DNA from: Bacteroidales bacterium UBA5349
GTDB lineage: Bacteria; Bacteroidota; Bacteroidia; Bacteroidales; Tenuifilaceae
DNA: 23,649 bases
Assembly (NCBI GenBank): GCA_002410065.1
Contig: DHQB01000024.1
Span: 1 to 23,649, forward strand
Direction: 5' to 3'
Shown here one piece after another: positions 1 to 9,400 of the stretch. Below the pieces are notes generated by a model that was not told the DNA's origin, did not search any database, and worked only from the letters and a program-made list of their open reading frames with translations. The position numbers and the translations under genes were made by a program. Numbering within the stretch: the first letter of the stretch is position 1; each line of letters starts with the position of its first letter.

Positions 1-360
1 GCTCGGTTAATTGAGGTTAAAACACTCATTTATCGACATATTTAAATTATTGTCGTTTAAATTCCTTTGATAACATCTAACTTGTTATACAAAAGGAATT
101 CTTCTTCTCAGATAAATACCTAAACAGTCTGCTTAACGTTGATGGTTTTTAAGGATATGAGCAATTTCTAATCATTCCCATTCATCAATAAATCTGCATT
201 TAGAGTTGATGCTCCACCTGAAAATTAACTTTTCGAGGATTAATACGCTAAAATAAAGTCATAATTTAAAAGAAATTGAACTTAATAAAAGGCTAAAAAC
301 AAAATAATTGTATATTCGTTTAATTATTTAACACAATATTTTAACCTAAAACCTTTTATT
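1..360. other. Non-coding leader region of the DUF4389 operon
   Basis: No convincing coding region is visible on either strand. The stretch is A+T-rich and holds one good inverted repeat at 60-100 (listed separately), which may end transcription of a gene lying to the left of the window. The last 60 bases before the ATG at 361 are very A+T-rich and should hold the promoter of the DUF4389 operon, but I see no clean TAnnTTTG box there. Confidence 0.5.
60..100. terminator. Interrupted hairpin, possible terminator of an upstream gene
   Basis: The arms AATTCCTTT (60-68) and AAAGGAATT (92-100) are perfectly complementary over 9 bp. An inner stem ATAAC (70-74) / GTTAT (84-88) lies inside, separated by a small internal loop (1 base against 3) and closed by a 9-base loop. 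The plus strand continues with the pyrimidine-rich CTTCTTCTC. A terminator of a gene left of the window is the simplest reading; a protein-binding dyad is the alternative. Confidence 0.4.
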
Positions 361-960
361 ATGAAACTAAAAGTAAAACATCAGGAGAGTTATTCACGCT
401 TAGAATTGCTCTTAAGATTCTTCTTTGGCTTTTTTTACATTATTATCCCCCATGCCTTTCTTCTTATTTTTGTGGGAATTTGGGCTGCAATCCTCAGATT
501 TATCGCATTTTGGGTTGTGCTTTTCACTGGTAAGTATCCAAAGAGCATGTTTGAGTTTCAGGTAGGGTTACTAAGATGGAATCTTAGATTATCTGCAAGA
601 ATCTACAATGTTTCCGATGGTTACCCAGCATTTGGAATTAAAGGTACTGATGAGTATACTCAGTTTGAAGTTGAATATCCTGAAAAAATAAGCCGTGGAT
701 TAGTTCTCCTTCGTTTTTTCTTTGGCTTAATATACGTTTATATCCCTCACGGTTTTATCCTCATGTTTAGGTCTATGTTTGTGGGTATACTTGTTTTCTT
801 TGCTTGGTGGGTTGTTCTTTTCACTGGTAAATATCCAGCTTCATTCCATAACTGGGTTGTTGGACAAATTCGTTGGGGTTATCGCCTTTCATTATACATG
901 AACTTTATGACCGATAAATACCCTGCATTTACTGGTGATGAACTACCTGAAGAAGCATAA
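361..960 (+). CDS. Tandem DUF4389 membrane protein
   Basis: A 199-aa integral membrane protein made of two homologous DUF4389-type units, at about residues 11-91 and 112-191. Each unit runs LLRFFFG, then a hydrophobic helix with an IPH motif, a second aromatic-rich hydrophobic segment, the shared block WVVLFTGKYP (51-60 and 150-159), a (L/I)RW(N/G)xRLS motif, and D-x-YPAF (86-91 and 185-190). Family members usually carry one or two such units and have no established biochemical function. It is the first gene of a tight plus-strand run: the next gene starts 18 bases downstream and the M48 protease follows. The ATG at 361 is the natural start because the first unit begins directly after it. The family call rests on motif recognition; the function is unknown. 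Confidence 0.85.
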   Translation: MKLKVKHQESYSRLELLLRFFFGFFYIIIPHAFLLIFVGIWAAILRFIAFWVVLFTGKYPKSMFEFQVGLLRWNLRLSARIYNVSDGYPAFGIKGTDEYTQFEVEYPEKISRGLVLLRFFFGLIYVYIPHGFILMFRSMFVGILVFFAWWVVLFTGKYPASFHNWVVGQIRWGYRLSLYMNFMTDKYPAFTGDELPEEA

Positions 961-978
961 TATATAATAGCTTAACTT

Positions 979-1461
979 ATGGAATTTTACCCTATACCTC
1001 AACCCGAAGAGTTAGATGCTCGCGAGAAGGAAGATGCGAGCGGGGCTTATCTTATGATGTTTGCAACAACGGCTTTGGGCTTGCCCTTACCCATCATTAA
1101 CATGATAGCTTCAATAGTTTATTATTTTGTTAACCGCTCAAAGGGAAGGTTTGTACAATTTCATGCTCTACAATCAATGTACTCACAGCTAGTCATTTCT
1201 GCAATTAACAGTTATCTGGTAATTTGGGCCATTATTAAACTAGTTAATAATACTGAATTTACTAATGTTTTCTGGGGATTGGCTATAGCCGTGGGTGCTT
1301 TTAATATTGTTTATTTTATCTTCAGTATTATCGGTGCAGTTAGGGCACATAGGGGAAGGTTTTACTATTTTGTTTTCTTTGGTAGGCTAGCATTTGTTCA
1401 GGTTTACTCAAAAAAGGAGAAACTTCAGGAAAAGCCAGTTAACTTTCCGCCAAAAATGTAG
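979..1461 (+). CDS. DUF4870/Tic20-like small membrane protein
   Basis: A 160-aa membrane protein. After a charged N-terminus (about residues 1-22) there is a hydrophobic segment (about 25-50), then a short loop with the motif FVQFHALQS, and two further hydrophobic helices (about 70-88 and 95-120). The end is lysine-rich. The F-HA-QS loop between helices is characteristic of DUF4870 / Tic20-like proteins, which are small, poorly characterised membrane proteins often found near other membrane genes. It lies 18 bases after the DUF4389 gene, and its stop is only 4 bases before the M48 protease start, so the three are very probably co-transcribed. The family assignment is by motif and topology only; no function can be given. 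Confidence 0.7.
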   Translation: MEFYPIPQPEELDAREKEDASGAYLMMFATTALGLPLPIINMIASIVYYFVNRSKGRFVQFHALQSMYSQLVISAINSYLVIWAIIKLVNNTEFTNVFWGLAIAVGAFNIVYFIFSIIGAVRAHRGRFYYFVFFGRLAFVQVYSKKEKLQEKPVNFPPKM

Positions 1462-1465
1462 CCTT

Positions 1466-2248
1466 ATGCGCAGGATATTTATTGAACTATTGTTTTTATT
1501 GGCAATTGGCGGCCTAGTCTGGGCCGCCTTTGCCTATTTTATCCATTTCCCGAAACAACCCCGGCTTATTTCAACGGAAAAAGAGATTGAACTCGGAGAG
1601 AAATATGCTGATGTTATTCTTAGCCTCAATGGATTTGAAAAAATTAATAACCAAAGAGTTGACAGTTTTCTATTGGTAACTGCAGATAGTTTGCATAAGG
1701 CTCAATTAAACCCAACGTATAGCTACACCCTTATGATAGTTGATAACTCCATGGTAAATGCCTTTGCATTACCAGGCGGCCAAATTATTATCACAAAAGG
1801 GCTCATTGAATTCTGCGAAAGTTCCGAAGAACTTATCGCTGTTATTAGCCATGAGGTTGCACACATTGAAAAACGACACGTAATAACCCGTTTAATTAAG
1901 GATATCGGATTAGAGATACTCACCACAGGTGATGCCTACGTAGTGGGCGAAGTTGCCCGTACAATTATTTCATCGGGGTACAACAGAAAACAAGAAGTGG
2001 AAGCCGACCTTTTTGCTTGTGAACTGATGCTTAACTGCAACCTTGAGCCCCGCTCATTGGCGCCTTTATTTAGGCGACTAAAAGAAGATAAGGGTGATTA
2101 TCCCTTTGAACAATTTGAGATTGTAGCCTCGCACCCAAATATGGACAATCGGATTAAAACCATACTAGCCTTTGAAGTTCCAAACAATTTTGAGCCTATT
2201 AGCCCATGGTTTACTATTGAAGAGTTAAAAGAAATAGTAAGCGAATAA
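1466..2248 (+). CDS. Membrane-anchored M48 family metallopeptidase
   Basis: A 260-aa zinc protease. One N-terminal hydrophobic segment (about residues 5-25) anchors or exports it; the rest should be periplasmic. The zinc site is visible: HEVAH at residues 129-133 gives two histidines and the catalytic glutamate, and the downstream E-A-D (about 179-181, within EVEAD) gives the third ligand, as in M48 (Ste24/HtpX/BepA-type) peptidases. The stretch NAFALPGGQIIITKGL just upstream is the typical M48 strand region. Family members degrade or help fold envelope proteins. I chose the ATG at 1466 over an in-frame ATG at 1394 because 1394 lies inside the preceding gene, and the residues from 1466 look like a normal membrane anchor. 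It sits 4 bases after the DUF4870-like gene, so it is likely the last gene of that operon. Confidence 0.9.
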   Translation: MRRIFIELLFLLAIGGLVWAAFAYFIHFPKQPRLISTEKEIELGEKYADVILSLNGFEKINNQRVDSFLLVTADSLHKAQLNPTYSYTLMIVDNSMVNAFALPGGQIIITKGLIEFCESSEELIAVISHEVAHIEKRHVITRLIKDIGLEILTTGDAYVVGEVARTIISSGYNRKQEVEADLFACELMLNCNLEPRSLAPLFRRLKEDKGDYPFEQFEIVASHPNMDNRIKTILAFEVPNNFEPISPWFTIEELKEIVSE

Positions 2249-2392
2249 AACTAATCGGCTTAAAACAGAAGGAAGAAAAGCACGATAATAATAAACTTAT
2301 CCCTTACAAAGCAGAGATTTTTTTTGAGAACATTCTTAGGAATGGCCTTTGCAATTCATGTGTAAATTACAAAAAAACACTCTAAAAAAAGA

Positions 2393-3355
2393 TTAAGGTT
2401 TTACCAAAACCTTAGATTTAACCTTCTCAGGGATTTTAATTCTAGTCAAAATTGCGGCTAAAGCTAACCCACTAACCATTTGCCAAATACCCCACCAGGC
2501 AGCCATAACTGCCATTCCGCCATTTCCGTTGAAAAGTTTAGGGTTAAAAATTAGGATTAAGGCTAACCCAGAGTTCTGAATTCCAGTTTCGATACTTAGT
2601 GTACGCCTATCGGCCCGAGATACTCGGCCAATTAATCCAACAATATATCCCGTAAACAATGTTTGTGCATTTAATAGGAAAACGATTACTCCAATGGGAA
2701 TAAGAATTGACCCCATAAAACTGCGATTGGCCCATAAAGCTCCAAAAATAAAGACAAGGTAAAGTACTACTGAACCAATTTTAATGTGTTTTAGGTACTT
2801 TTTAGTAAAATCAGGATATTTGTTGCCAAACCACATCCCTAAGATAAGAGGAATACCCAGTAGGATAAATACGGTTTGCGCCATTTGCCAAAAATCAATT
2901 TCAATTGGAATATTTAGGTGAAGTGCTCTTTCTGAATATTTTACATATAATCCGCCCCAAACTGCAAAGTTGAGGGGAGTAAGAATTGTGGCAGAGAGCG
3001 TAGCTATAGCTGTAAGACTAACAGAAAGGGCAACATTTGCCTTTGAGAGGGAGGATATGAAATTGGATATATTTCCACCAGGGCAGGCTGCAATCAAAAT
3101 CATTCCCATGGCAATTGATGCAGGCGGCTTTATTGCTATAACCAATAAAAAGGTTAATGCAGGCAATAGAAGAAATTGCGATCCGAAACCTAAAATTGCT
3201 GATTTTGGATAATTAAGCAAGTTTTTAAAGTTTTGAACTTTTATTTCAAGCGCCACGCCAAACATAATAGCGGCAAGGGTAATATTCATAAACAAAAGAC
3301 CACCCTCGCTAAAATTTAGCCGCAGTGAATCGATATCCTTTAGTATATCAAACAT
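2393..3355 (-). CDS. Bile acid:sodium symporter family (BASS/SBF) transporter
   Basis: A 320-aa inner-membrane protein with about eight to ten hydrophobic helices, a normal length for the SBF (sodium bile acid symporter-like) family. Two family hallmarks are visible. AACPGGNISN at about residues 89-98 is the Pro-Gly-Gly-xx-Ser-Asn signature of the first crossing helix. E-T-G-I-Q-N-S-G at about 256-263 is the Glu/Gln-Asn signature of the second, which helps bind sodium in structurally known members. Bacterial homologues carry bile acids, pantoate, 2-keto acids or other organic anions with sodium; the substrate here cannot be told. The gene is monocistronic and convergent with the M48 operon (144-base gap). 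The first hydrophobic helix starts near residue 18, which supports the chosen start. Confidence 0.9.
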   Translation of the reverse strand: MFDILKDIDSLRLNFSEGGLLFMNITLAAIMFGVALEIKVQNFKNLLNYPKSAILGFGSQFLLLPALTFLLVIAIKPPASIAMGMILIAACPGGNISNFISSLSKANVALSVSLTAIATLSATILTPLNFAVWGGLYVKYSERALHLNIPIEIDFWQMAQTVFILLGIPLILGMWFGNKYPDFTKKYLKHIKIGSVVLYLVFIFGALWANRSFMGSILIPIGVIVFLLNAQTLFTGYIVGLIGRVSRADRRTLSIETGIQNSGLALILIFNPKLFNGNGGMAVMAAWWGIWQMVSGLALAAILTRIKIPEKVKSKVLVKP

Positions 3356-3573
3356 AGGTTTAAAATTTGGTTGCGATAAAAGTAGAAATTATTTAGAGAA
3401 TCGAGCATTTAATTGCAATGATTTTAGCCTAAGGGAAAGGACAAAGCACTAGAGTGCATTCAGCTTAATATGGAAGGAATACGTTAATCTATCTTATTCA
3501 GATAGTTATTAAAAAAATCGGATACTATTTAAAGTTTGGCTGTAAAATCTATTCCTAACTTGAGGATAATCTA

Positions 3574-4602
3574 TTATTGTAAAACAATTTCTCCTTGAGA
3601 ATGCTCTAGTATGGTATATCCATTTTTGTCTGTAATAAATAATGGATCGAGCATAAGGATACCTAAAACATTCTCAATTTCGCGATTCATAACCCTACCC
3701 AGTTTGGTATTTAGAATGAGGTATTCAGTTTCGGCCCTTCCATACCCAATATCGACGGGCATTCGGATAATTGTTGCCCACTGATTATTGCCTGAAACAT
3801 CAATTATTTGGAAAACCGATTCTGGATCCTCAAGGATTACAATCCCTTTCTGATCCTGTGTGTCAATGAGCACTCTACTTTCATAATTCTCATCTAAATA
3901 CACATTCTGAACCTTATCATATTTGTATTGTCTTGAATCTGTAATAAAAATGTCGCTAAAAAAGACCTCGCTAATACATGTATCGTTGTATTTTGTACCC
4001 TTGTAAACACTCTTTATCTCAAGTTGGATAATTACTGCCATTTGGATAATAGGCTCCGTGTAATTTTCTAGATATTCTTTTTTCGCCTGAGACTTAAAAA
4101 TGTCAATTTCTTCTGGGAATATAGGGAAAGCAAAGGTTTGCAAACTATCCATATCCTTTAGATCAAGATAAAAATCCTGTGGATAAGGTGCTAAAAGAAA
4201 AGCATCTGCTATTTCAGTTACATAACCCTCGGGGTTTATGGCAAGGTAGCATCTAAGTTTTAGCCTCTTAACCCTATTGTTTTGAGCAAAAAGCGTTTTG
4301 CTTTTCGTATAGCCATTAAATATATTGATTGTGCGACAATTGTTGGGTATTGAAATGTAAACCGACTGCCCTACCCCATCATCTGGTTCGCCCTCAACCC
4401 AGGCAGTCTTTATATCTCCATCGGTTAGGTTGATTGAACCGTACTTATAGTTAGCCCATTCTTCTTCCACCTGATCCTTATCGGGAAGTCCGGAAGTAGC
4501 TGTAGTAAAGTATCCATTTGTCTTCATCATCCCTATACTATTCCAGTTTTGAGCATACAGAGAAGGGGTGAGAAACAATAGTAGCACTAAACTTTTTTTC
4601 AT
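3574..4602 (-). CDS. Exported protein with NADase-type glycan-binding-like domain
   Basis: A 342-aa exported protein. Residues 1-17 are a signal peptide ending at about YAQ, with no lipobox cysteine. Residues about 20-215 resemble the NADase-type glycan-binding (discoidin-like) domain: a Leu-Thr-Asp-Gly-Asp-xx-Thr-Ala-Trp-Val-Glu-Gly segment, then Gly-Gln-Ser-Val-Tyr-Ile, then Ile-xx-Phe-Asn-Gly-Tyr-xx-Ser, then Asn-Asn-Arg-Val-Lys, and a late Cys-Ile-Ser-Glu-Val-Phe-Phe-Ser-Asp. In the family this domain binds carbohydrate-like ligands and is often fused to enzymes or alone in secreted proteins. The C-terminal part (about 225-342) has short beta-rich stretches that I do not recognise. Its start overlaps the stop of the upstream lipoprotein gene by 4 bases (ATGA type), so the two are translationally coupled. 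The domain call is from motif memory; ligand and role are unknown. Confidence 0.65.
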   Translation of the reverse strand: MKKSLVLLLFLTPSLYAQNWNSIGMMKTNGYFTTATSGLPDKDQVEEEWANYKYGSINLTDGDIKTAWVEGEPDDGVGQSVYISIPNNCRTINIFNGYTKSKTLFAQNNRVKRLKLRCYLAINPEGYVTEIADAFLLAPYPQDFYLDLKDMDSLQTFAFPIFPEEIDIFKSQAKKEYLENYTEPIIQMAVIIQLEIKSVYKGTKYNDTCISEVFFSDIFITDSRQYKYDKVQNVYLDENYESRVLIDTQDQKGIVILEDPESVFQIIDVSGNNQWATIIRMPVDIGYGRAETEYLILNTKLGRVMNREIENVLGILMLDPLFITDKNGYTILEHSQGEIVLQ

Positions 4603-5417
4603 TCAACTTCAGGTTTTTTGATTGATTTCAACTTTTCAATTGTTCTTTCTTTTAAATAAATCAACTTACTCCTTTCGTATCCCTGCTTACTGTCAACGTA
4701 TTTATTAATTCGATGAATAGTAATCTCAATTTCCTTGTTACTTAGTTCAGGGGCAAGCAAATCAATAATAGCATCACGATAATCAGAGTTGTTTTTTAAT
4801 TGTACAATTCCCTTTAGCCTTTTTCTTTTATACTGTGGGCATATTTGGTTAAGATTTACACCCCAATCCTCCATGGTAAAATGGCTGGTTAATCGGCGTA
4901 GCTCGTCAAATGATACTTCACGATACGGAATCTTATCAGCATCAAACTCTTCGATTTTTCGAATCGTTTTTGTATTTAAATCATAGATTAACCAATCCTT
5001 GAAGCTACTGTTCATAATTGAATCAACCTCTCTCGATGGATCTTTGGTTTTCAATTTACTTTCCGAAGGAGGGGCTATCTTAAATACAATACTACTATCG
5101 GTAAAACGGGTAAATGTTCTTAACCTAGCGTTGTAAGCCCGAATTGAGCCAAAATCATGGACTAGGAGTAACTCCTGGGTTTGGGTATTGAGTTTATATA
5201 ACGAAGAGTTAACGTACAGCATCTTGGGCTGACCTCCGTCGGGGAAGGCTGAAATACCTTTAGCTGGCCTATAAAACTCAATAAATTTAAAGAAAACCAC
5301 CTGCGTAGAGTCATCGCTATAGGTAGCACCAAATCCAAAATTGGTTGTTAGATGGATTTCCCCATAACACCCCGACAAAAGAATTACACACCCTATTGAT
5401 ATCAATAGGTTCCTCAT
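4599..5417 (-). CDS. Lipoprotein of unknown function
   Basis: A 272-aa lipoprotein. The N-terminus has a hydrophobic segment ending in a lipobox LSGC with Cys17, so it should be lipidated and placed on the inner or outer membrane. The rest is hydrophilic. The middle part (about residues 60-160) has short alternating strands of the kind found in a beta-sandwich or propeller repeat, and the C-terminal third (about 190-272) is charged and helical, rich in Lys and Glu. I recognise no family. The gene is followed, with a 4-base overlap, by the NADase-type glycan-binding-like protein, and preceded 30 bases upstream by another small lipoprotein gene. The three probably form one transcript and may work on the cell surface together. 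Confidence 0.7.
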   Translation of the reverse strand: MRNLLISIGCVILLSGCYGEIHLTTNFGFGATYSDDSTQVVFFKFIEFYRPAKGISAFPDGGQPKMLYVNSSLYKLNTQTQELLLVHDFGSIRAYNARLRTFTRFTDSSIVFKIAPPSESKLKTKDPSREVDSIMNSSFKDWLIYDLNTKTIRKIEEFDADKIPYREVSFDELRRLTSHFTMEDWGVNLNQICPQYKRKRLKGIVQLKNNSDYRDAIIDLLAPELSNKEIEITIHRINKYVDSKQGYERSKLIYLKERTIEKLKSIKKPEVE

Positions 5418-5447
5418 GTTATTTAAGTTGATAATTTTTAAAGAGCC

Positions 5448-5894
5448 TTACTCCTCAAATACTCTTATCGTAAAAGTAAAAAGCATATCCGTAATTTTTA
5501 CCTCAATCTCCAGGTCCTCTTTTTCAAATGTGCCTGAAGCACCTAATCCATCGTCAAAAAAATGCCAACTTCCTTGCCAGCCCTGCTCTTTAACAATTTT
5601 CTTGTAGTGTTCAACCAGTTCGGCTCTATTCTCGGGCATCATTTTCTCTATCCGATAGGTCTTATATGTCCTGTTACCCTTCGCACCCAAAGAGGAACCT
5701 TCGCCCGTTGAAACATTTCTTGGTGTAAATCCCTCGGGAAGTGTAATCTCTTGAGGATAACCGTCAGGAAAAGATTCTCCCTCGGCAACTTCAATAACTA
5801 CTTCTTCATTCTCAACTTTTTTCTCCCCTTTTTGCACACAAGCAAAAATGAGTAGTGATAAAACTAGGACAAATAGTAATCTTAATTTTTTCAT
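5448..5894 (-). CDS. Small lipoprotein, first gene of minus-strand exported cluster
   Basis: A 148-aa lipoprotein. Lysines at positions 2-3 are followed by a hydrophobic run and the lipobox I-F-A-C with Cys19. Next comes an acidic, Glu-rich linker (about residues 24-42), then a folded part with a Pro-Asp-Gly-Tyr-Pro segment (about 43-48) and ending in two beta-rich stretches around a Gly-Trp-Gln-Gly-Ser-Trp motif. This layout (linker, Y-P turn, helix with Y-K-K, then GW and antiparallel strands) is common to small Bacteroidota and proteobacterial lipoproteins of unknown function, but I cannot name the family. It lies 30 bases upstream of the next lipoprotein gene and is the likely promoter-proximal gene of the cluster. 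Confidence 0.75.
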   Translation of the reverse strand: MKKLRLLFVLVLSLLIFACVQKGEKKVENEEVVIEVAEGESFPDGYPQEITLPEGFTPRNVSTGEGSSLGAKGNRTYKTYRIEKMMPENRAELVEHYKKIVKEQGWQGSWHFFDDGLGASGTFEKEDLEIEVKITDMLFTFTIRVFEE

Positions 5895-6413
5895 GGTTTT
5901 AGTTTTTTCGTCAAGGTTTAGGTTAATTTTACAAGACTACAACTAAATAAAAGCTGTTAAAAATGAGTAAATTACAATCAAATTATACGCTTGTTTAACA
6001 AAGGTCTATGAAAAAGGTATCCATGTCAAGTTTTTGATTATGTTTTTTTGATAATCTTTTAAACAACTAATGTTCTGCCTATCTTTGTTTTGGTGTTTAT
6101 CTAAATAAAAAAGTAGCTAAAACCTAGAGGCTGGAATATCAAATTATATCTGGACAGCATATTAATTTCCTTATAATAGTTAGTAATCAAATTAAAGCAA
6201 ACGCAAACAACAGTATATTACTAGTCAACTCTTTTAATTAATTAAGTTGCTTGAATAGAAGATGTTTTTATATAAATCATCAAACTATATTTATAAATTT
6301 GTCATTTGGTGCTACCATTTAATTAAAACCAGCTTAAAGTCTCAGCATTTGTGTATAAGAGGACAACAAGATTGAATAACATCACTATAAACATCCTAAA
6401 AATACTTTACCCT
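5895..6413. other. Divergent intergenic region between minus-strand cluster and A2M gene
   Basis: About 520 A+T-rich bases with no supportable gene. It must hold the promoters of both the minus-strand lipoprotein cluster and the A2M-pbpC operon. Two exact matches to the Bacteroidota -7 consensus TAnnTTTG point toward A2M: TATCTTTG at 6080-6087 and TAAATTTG at 6294-6301. Neither has a well-placed TTTG -33 box. The string ATCAAATTA occurs three times (near 5978, 6139 and 6187), which may only reflect base composition. Confidence 0.5.
6294..6301 (+). promoter_or_regulatory. Candidate -7 box for the A2M-pbpC operon
   Basis: TAAATTTG is an exact match to the Bacteroidota -7 consensus TAnnTTTG. 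Transcription would start near 6307, giving a leader of roughly 105 bases before the ATG at 6414. No convincing TTTG lies at the usual -33 distance, so this is only a candidate; TATCTTTG at 6080-6087 is an alternative that would give a leader of over 300 bases. Confidence 0.35.
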
Positions 6414-9400
6414 ATGAAAACCAAATCCCTCCTTACCTCAAGTAAACTTGCATTACTCATTCTTGCAAGTTTTTTATTATCGTGCAAAGGGCAAAAGGAT
6501 AAACAAGCCCAATCGAATATCACATACTCCGAAGAGTTGGCAAAAGAGATTAGCTTTGTTACCAGCGGCGATATCCATTTTGATGATGTTATTCAGGTTA
6601 TTTTTAACGATGCCGTTATTGAAGAGAACGAAGTTAAAACATCTCCAAAGGATGTGTTTAGTTTTTCGCCAAGTCTTAAGGGTCAAGCAGTTTGGGTTAG
6701 CCGAAGCGTGCTTGAATATAAACCCGATAAGCCTTTACCTACACGTGAAAGTTTTGATGGAAAGCTTAATCTTCAAAAATTAGCACCAAAGTTCAAAGAA
6801 AAGGGACTTGAAGATTTAATCTTTAAAATTAATGTGCTTGGTAGAGATTTAGCCAACTACAGTGCATCTATTGATCTAAAAGATAGAAACAATCCAATTT
6901 TGATAGTCTATAATGGCACCGTTTCATTTACTGAGAAAACGGACCTTGGTACTGTTGAAAAAGCTGCATCAATTAAAGGTGATGCTTCTGTAAAACTAAT
7001 CTGGAGCAAAATAGACGATAAAACCTTTAAATTTACAACAAGCGACATTGAGAGAACCAATAAAACCAAAAACTTTAAGGTTACCATCAATAAAGGGCCT
7101 CTTGACCTTGAATATACCTTTACCGAGACCTTTTCAATTTCTCCATTGGAAAAGATGGAACCCAACAATTTTAAAACCGACGAGGCTGGACGGAGCCCTC
7201 GCATACGGGTTAGTTTTTCCGATGAACTGGATATGGAACAGAATATTGAAGGACTAATTAGCGTAAGCCCATCGGCAAAATTCGAGGTTAAAAAGTTAGG
7301 GAAAGCCCTTGTTCTCGATGGTAATTTTAAGTTTGGGCAGGAGTATTCAGTTACCATACAGAAGGGTATTAGAAGCCGTTGGGGAACAAAAACAGAAGTT
7401 ACAACTACCCAAAAGTTGCAATTTTCCGATATTCAGCCTCAAATCGAATTTGCATCCGATGGCATAATCCTGCCATCGTCAAGTAAAAACAAAATTCAGT
7501 TCTACACCACAAACCTTAAGCGTGTTCATTTACAGGTTAAAAAAGTTTACACTAACCAAATAGGAACATTCATTCAATCGCAGCAACTTACCAGCACTAA
7601 AACGCGTAACAAAACCTTTAACGACTCCTACTCAAGTGCTGTTGGAGTAATTGTAAAGAGCAAGACTATTGAACTAGGCGATAAACAGAATGAGTGGTTA
7701 CTTAATGAGTTTGACCTAACAGATCTGTTTAAAAAATACGATAATGGCCTATTTTTGATTGGAATAAATTTTACCCCCGAAGATGTTAGCCTGCCCATTA
7801 AGGGTGAAATCCTTGACTATATCTACGAAAAAGGTCAGATTTACAAACCAGTATTCTTGAGTAATATTGGCATCACCGTTAAGGAAGCAGATAGTGAAAC
7901 CAAAGTATTTGTTACCGATATAGTAACGGGTAAGCCATTATCCTCGGTTGTAGTATCGCTGCTTGATTGGGAAGGCGAAATAAGAACTACCCAAACCTCG
8001 AATAGCCAAGGCGTTGCAACCTTCGAATCCAATTATTACTACTATTATATCAAAGCCGAAAAAGGCTCTCAGATATCAGCCATTAATAAGAATGAGATGA
8101 GGTGGAGCAACTCTGGTTTTGATATTGGAGGGGTTAGTGAGAACGATAGAGAGTCGAAAGGATTTATTTACACAGAAAGAGGAGTTTATCGCCCTGGCGA
8201 TTCCATTAATGTTAGTTTTATTGTGCGCAATCACGATAACACATTCCCCGGGAACCATCCCGCAAGCATCTCGGTTTCGGACCCAGACTATAATACCATA
8301 TTTCAGCAAACCACAACAAAAGCAATTGACGGGTTATACACGTTTGGTTTTGCAACAGATGAGAGTGCACCAACAGGGAACTATAACATCAGAATAAACG
8401 CTGGAGGATCTTACTTTTATAAAGATTTAAAAATTGAAACCGTTGTTGCCGAGCAACTCAAAGTTCAAATAAAGCCTCTTAAGAAGCAGATTTTGTGGAC
8501 TGACAAAAGCATCGACTTTGAGCTTAGTGCCAACTACTTATTTGGCGCACCAGCCGCAAACCTTAAATCGGAAGTGGTTGTTGAGATTCATCCTTACACC
8601 ATAAAATTCCCAAAATACTCTGAATTTATTTTTAGCCGCGCAGATATTGAGTTTAGCTCGTTTACCCAAAATGCGCTAAAGATGGAACTAGATGCAGAGG
8701 GCAAACTAACGGGTAGTTGGATGATACCAGCGCTAGGGACTGTGCCATCTGCCCTAAAAGCAAAAATTATTGCTAAGGTTATTGAAAAAGGAGGGCAAAC
8801 TAACGAGGGATGGAACATAGTTGATATGCATGTTTACCCCAATTACGTTGGTATTAAAGATCCTAGCGGTTACGGATACCATACAATTGGACAGGAGGTT
8901 AAATTCCCCGTAATGCTCACCGATGCCAATGGAAACAAACTATCGGGTAAGCAAGTTGAATATCGCATTTACCGAAACGATAAGCGTTGGTGGTACCAAT
9001 ACCATAACCGCAGGAACTACCAGCTTAAGTATAAAGAGGATAATCAAACCTACTTAGAAACATCTGGAAAGGTAAGCATACAAGAAGGGGCCAGTTACAT
9101 CGGCTTTACACCTGCAGAGAATGGCGAGTACCTTATTGAGGTAAGCGATGGCGGAAGTGGCCACAGCACATCAATATTCTTTAGTGCATACCGCTATGGC
9201 GGAATACCCGGTGGCGATTTAAACGAAGGAACCCTTGCGCTAAAATCCGATAAGGCAAAGTACAAATCATCGGACAAGGCCAAAATTATGCTTCCAAATC
9301 CAAAGCAGGGAAATATTCTGGTAACTGTGGAAAAAGCTAGGGAAATTATTGACTGGTTCTGGGTTGATCCCAGCAACAATAAAAACGATGAGCTAATTAT

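Noticed and set aside
1394..1465. Upstream start of the M48 protease at 1394
   Set aside because: It lies inside the preceding DUF4870-like gene, and the residues it adds are basic and not part of any membrane anchor.
2331..2344. Hairpin CATTC-TTAG-GAATG between the convergent genes as a terminator
   Set aside because: The stem is only 5 bp and the T run precedes it on the plus strand and becomes an A run after it on the minus strand, so neither direction has a U tract after the stem.
6351..6413. Upstream extension of the A2M gene from the ATG at 6351
   Set aside because: The extension would place 21 residues before a complete lipoprotein signal peptide; the ATG at 6414 gives a normal lipobox at Cys24.
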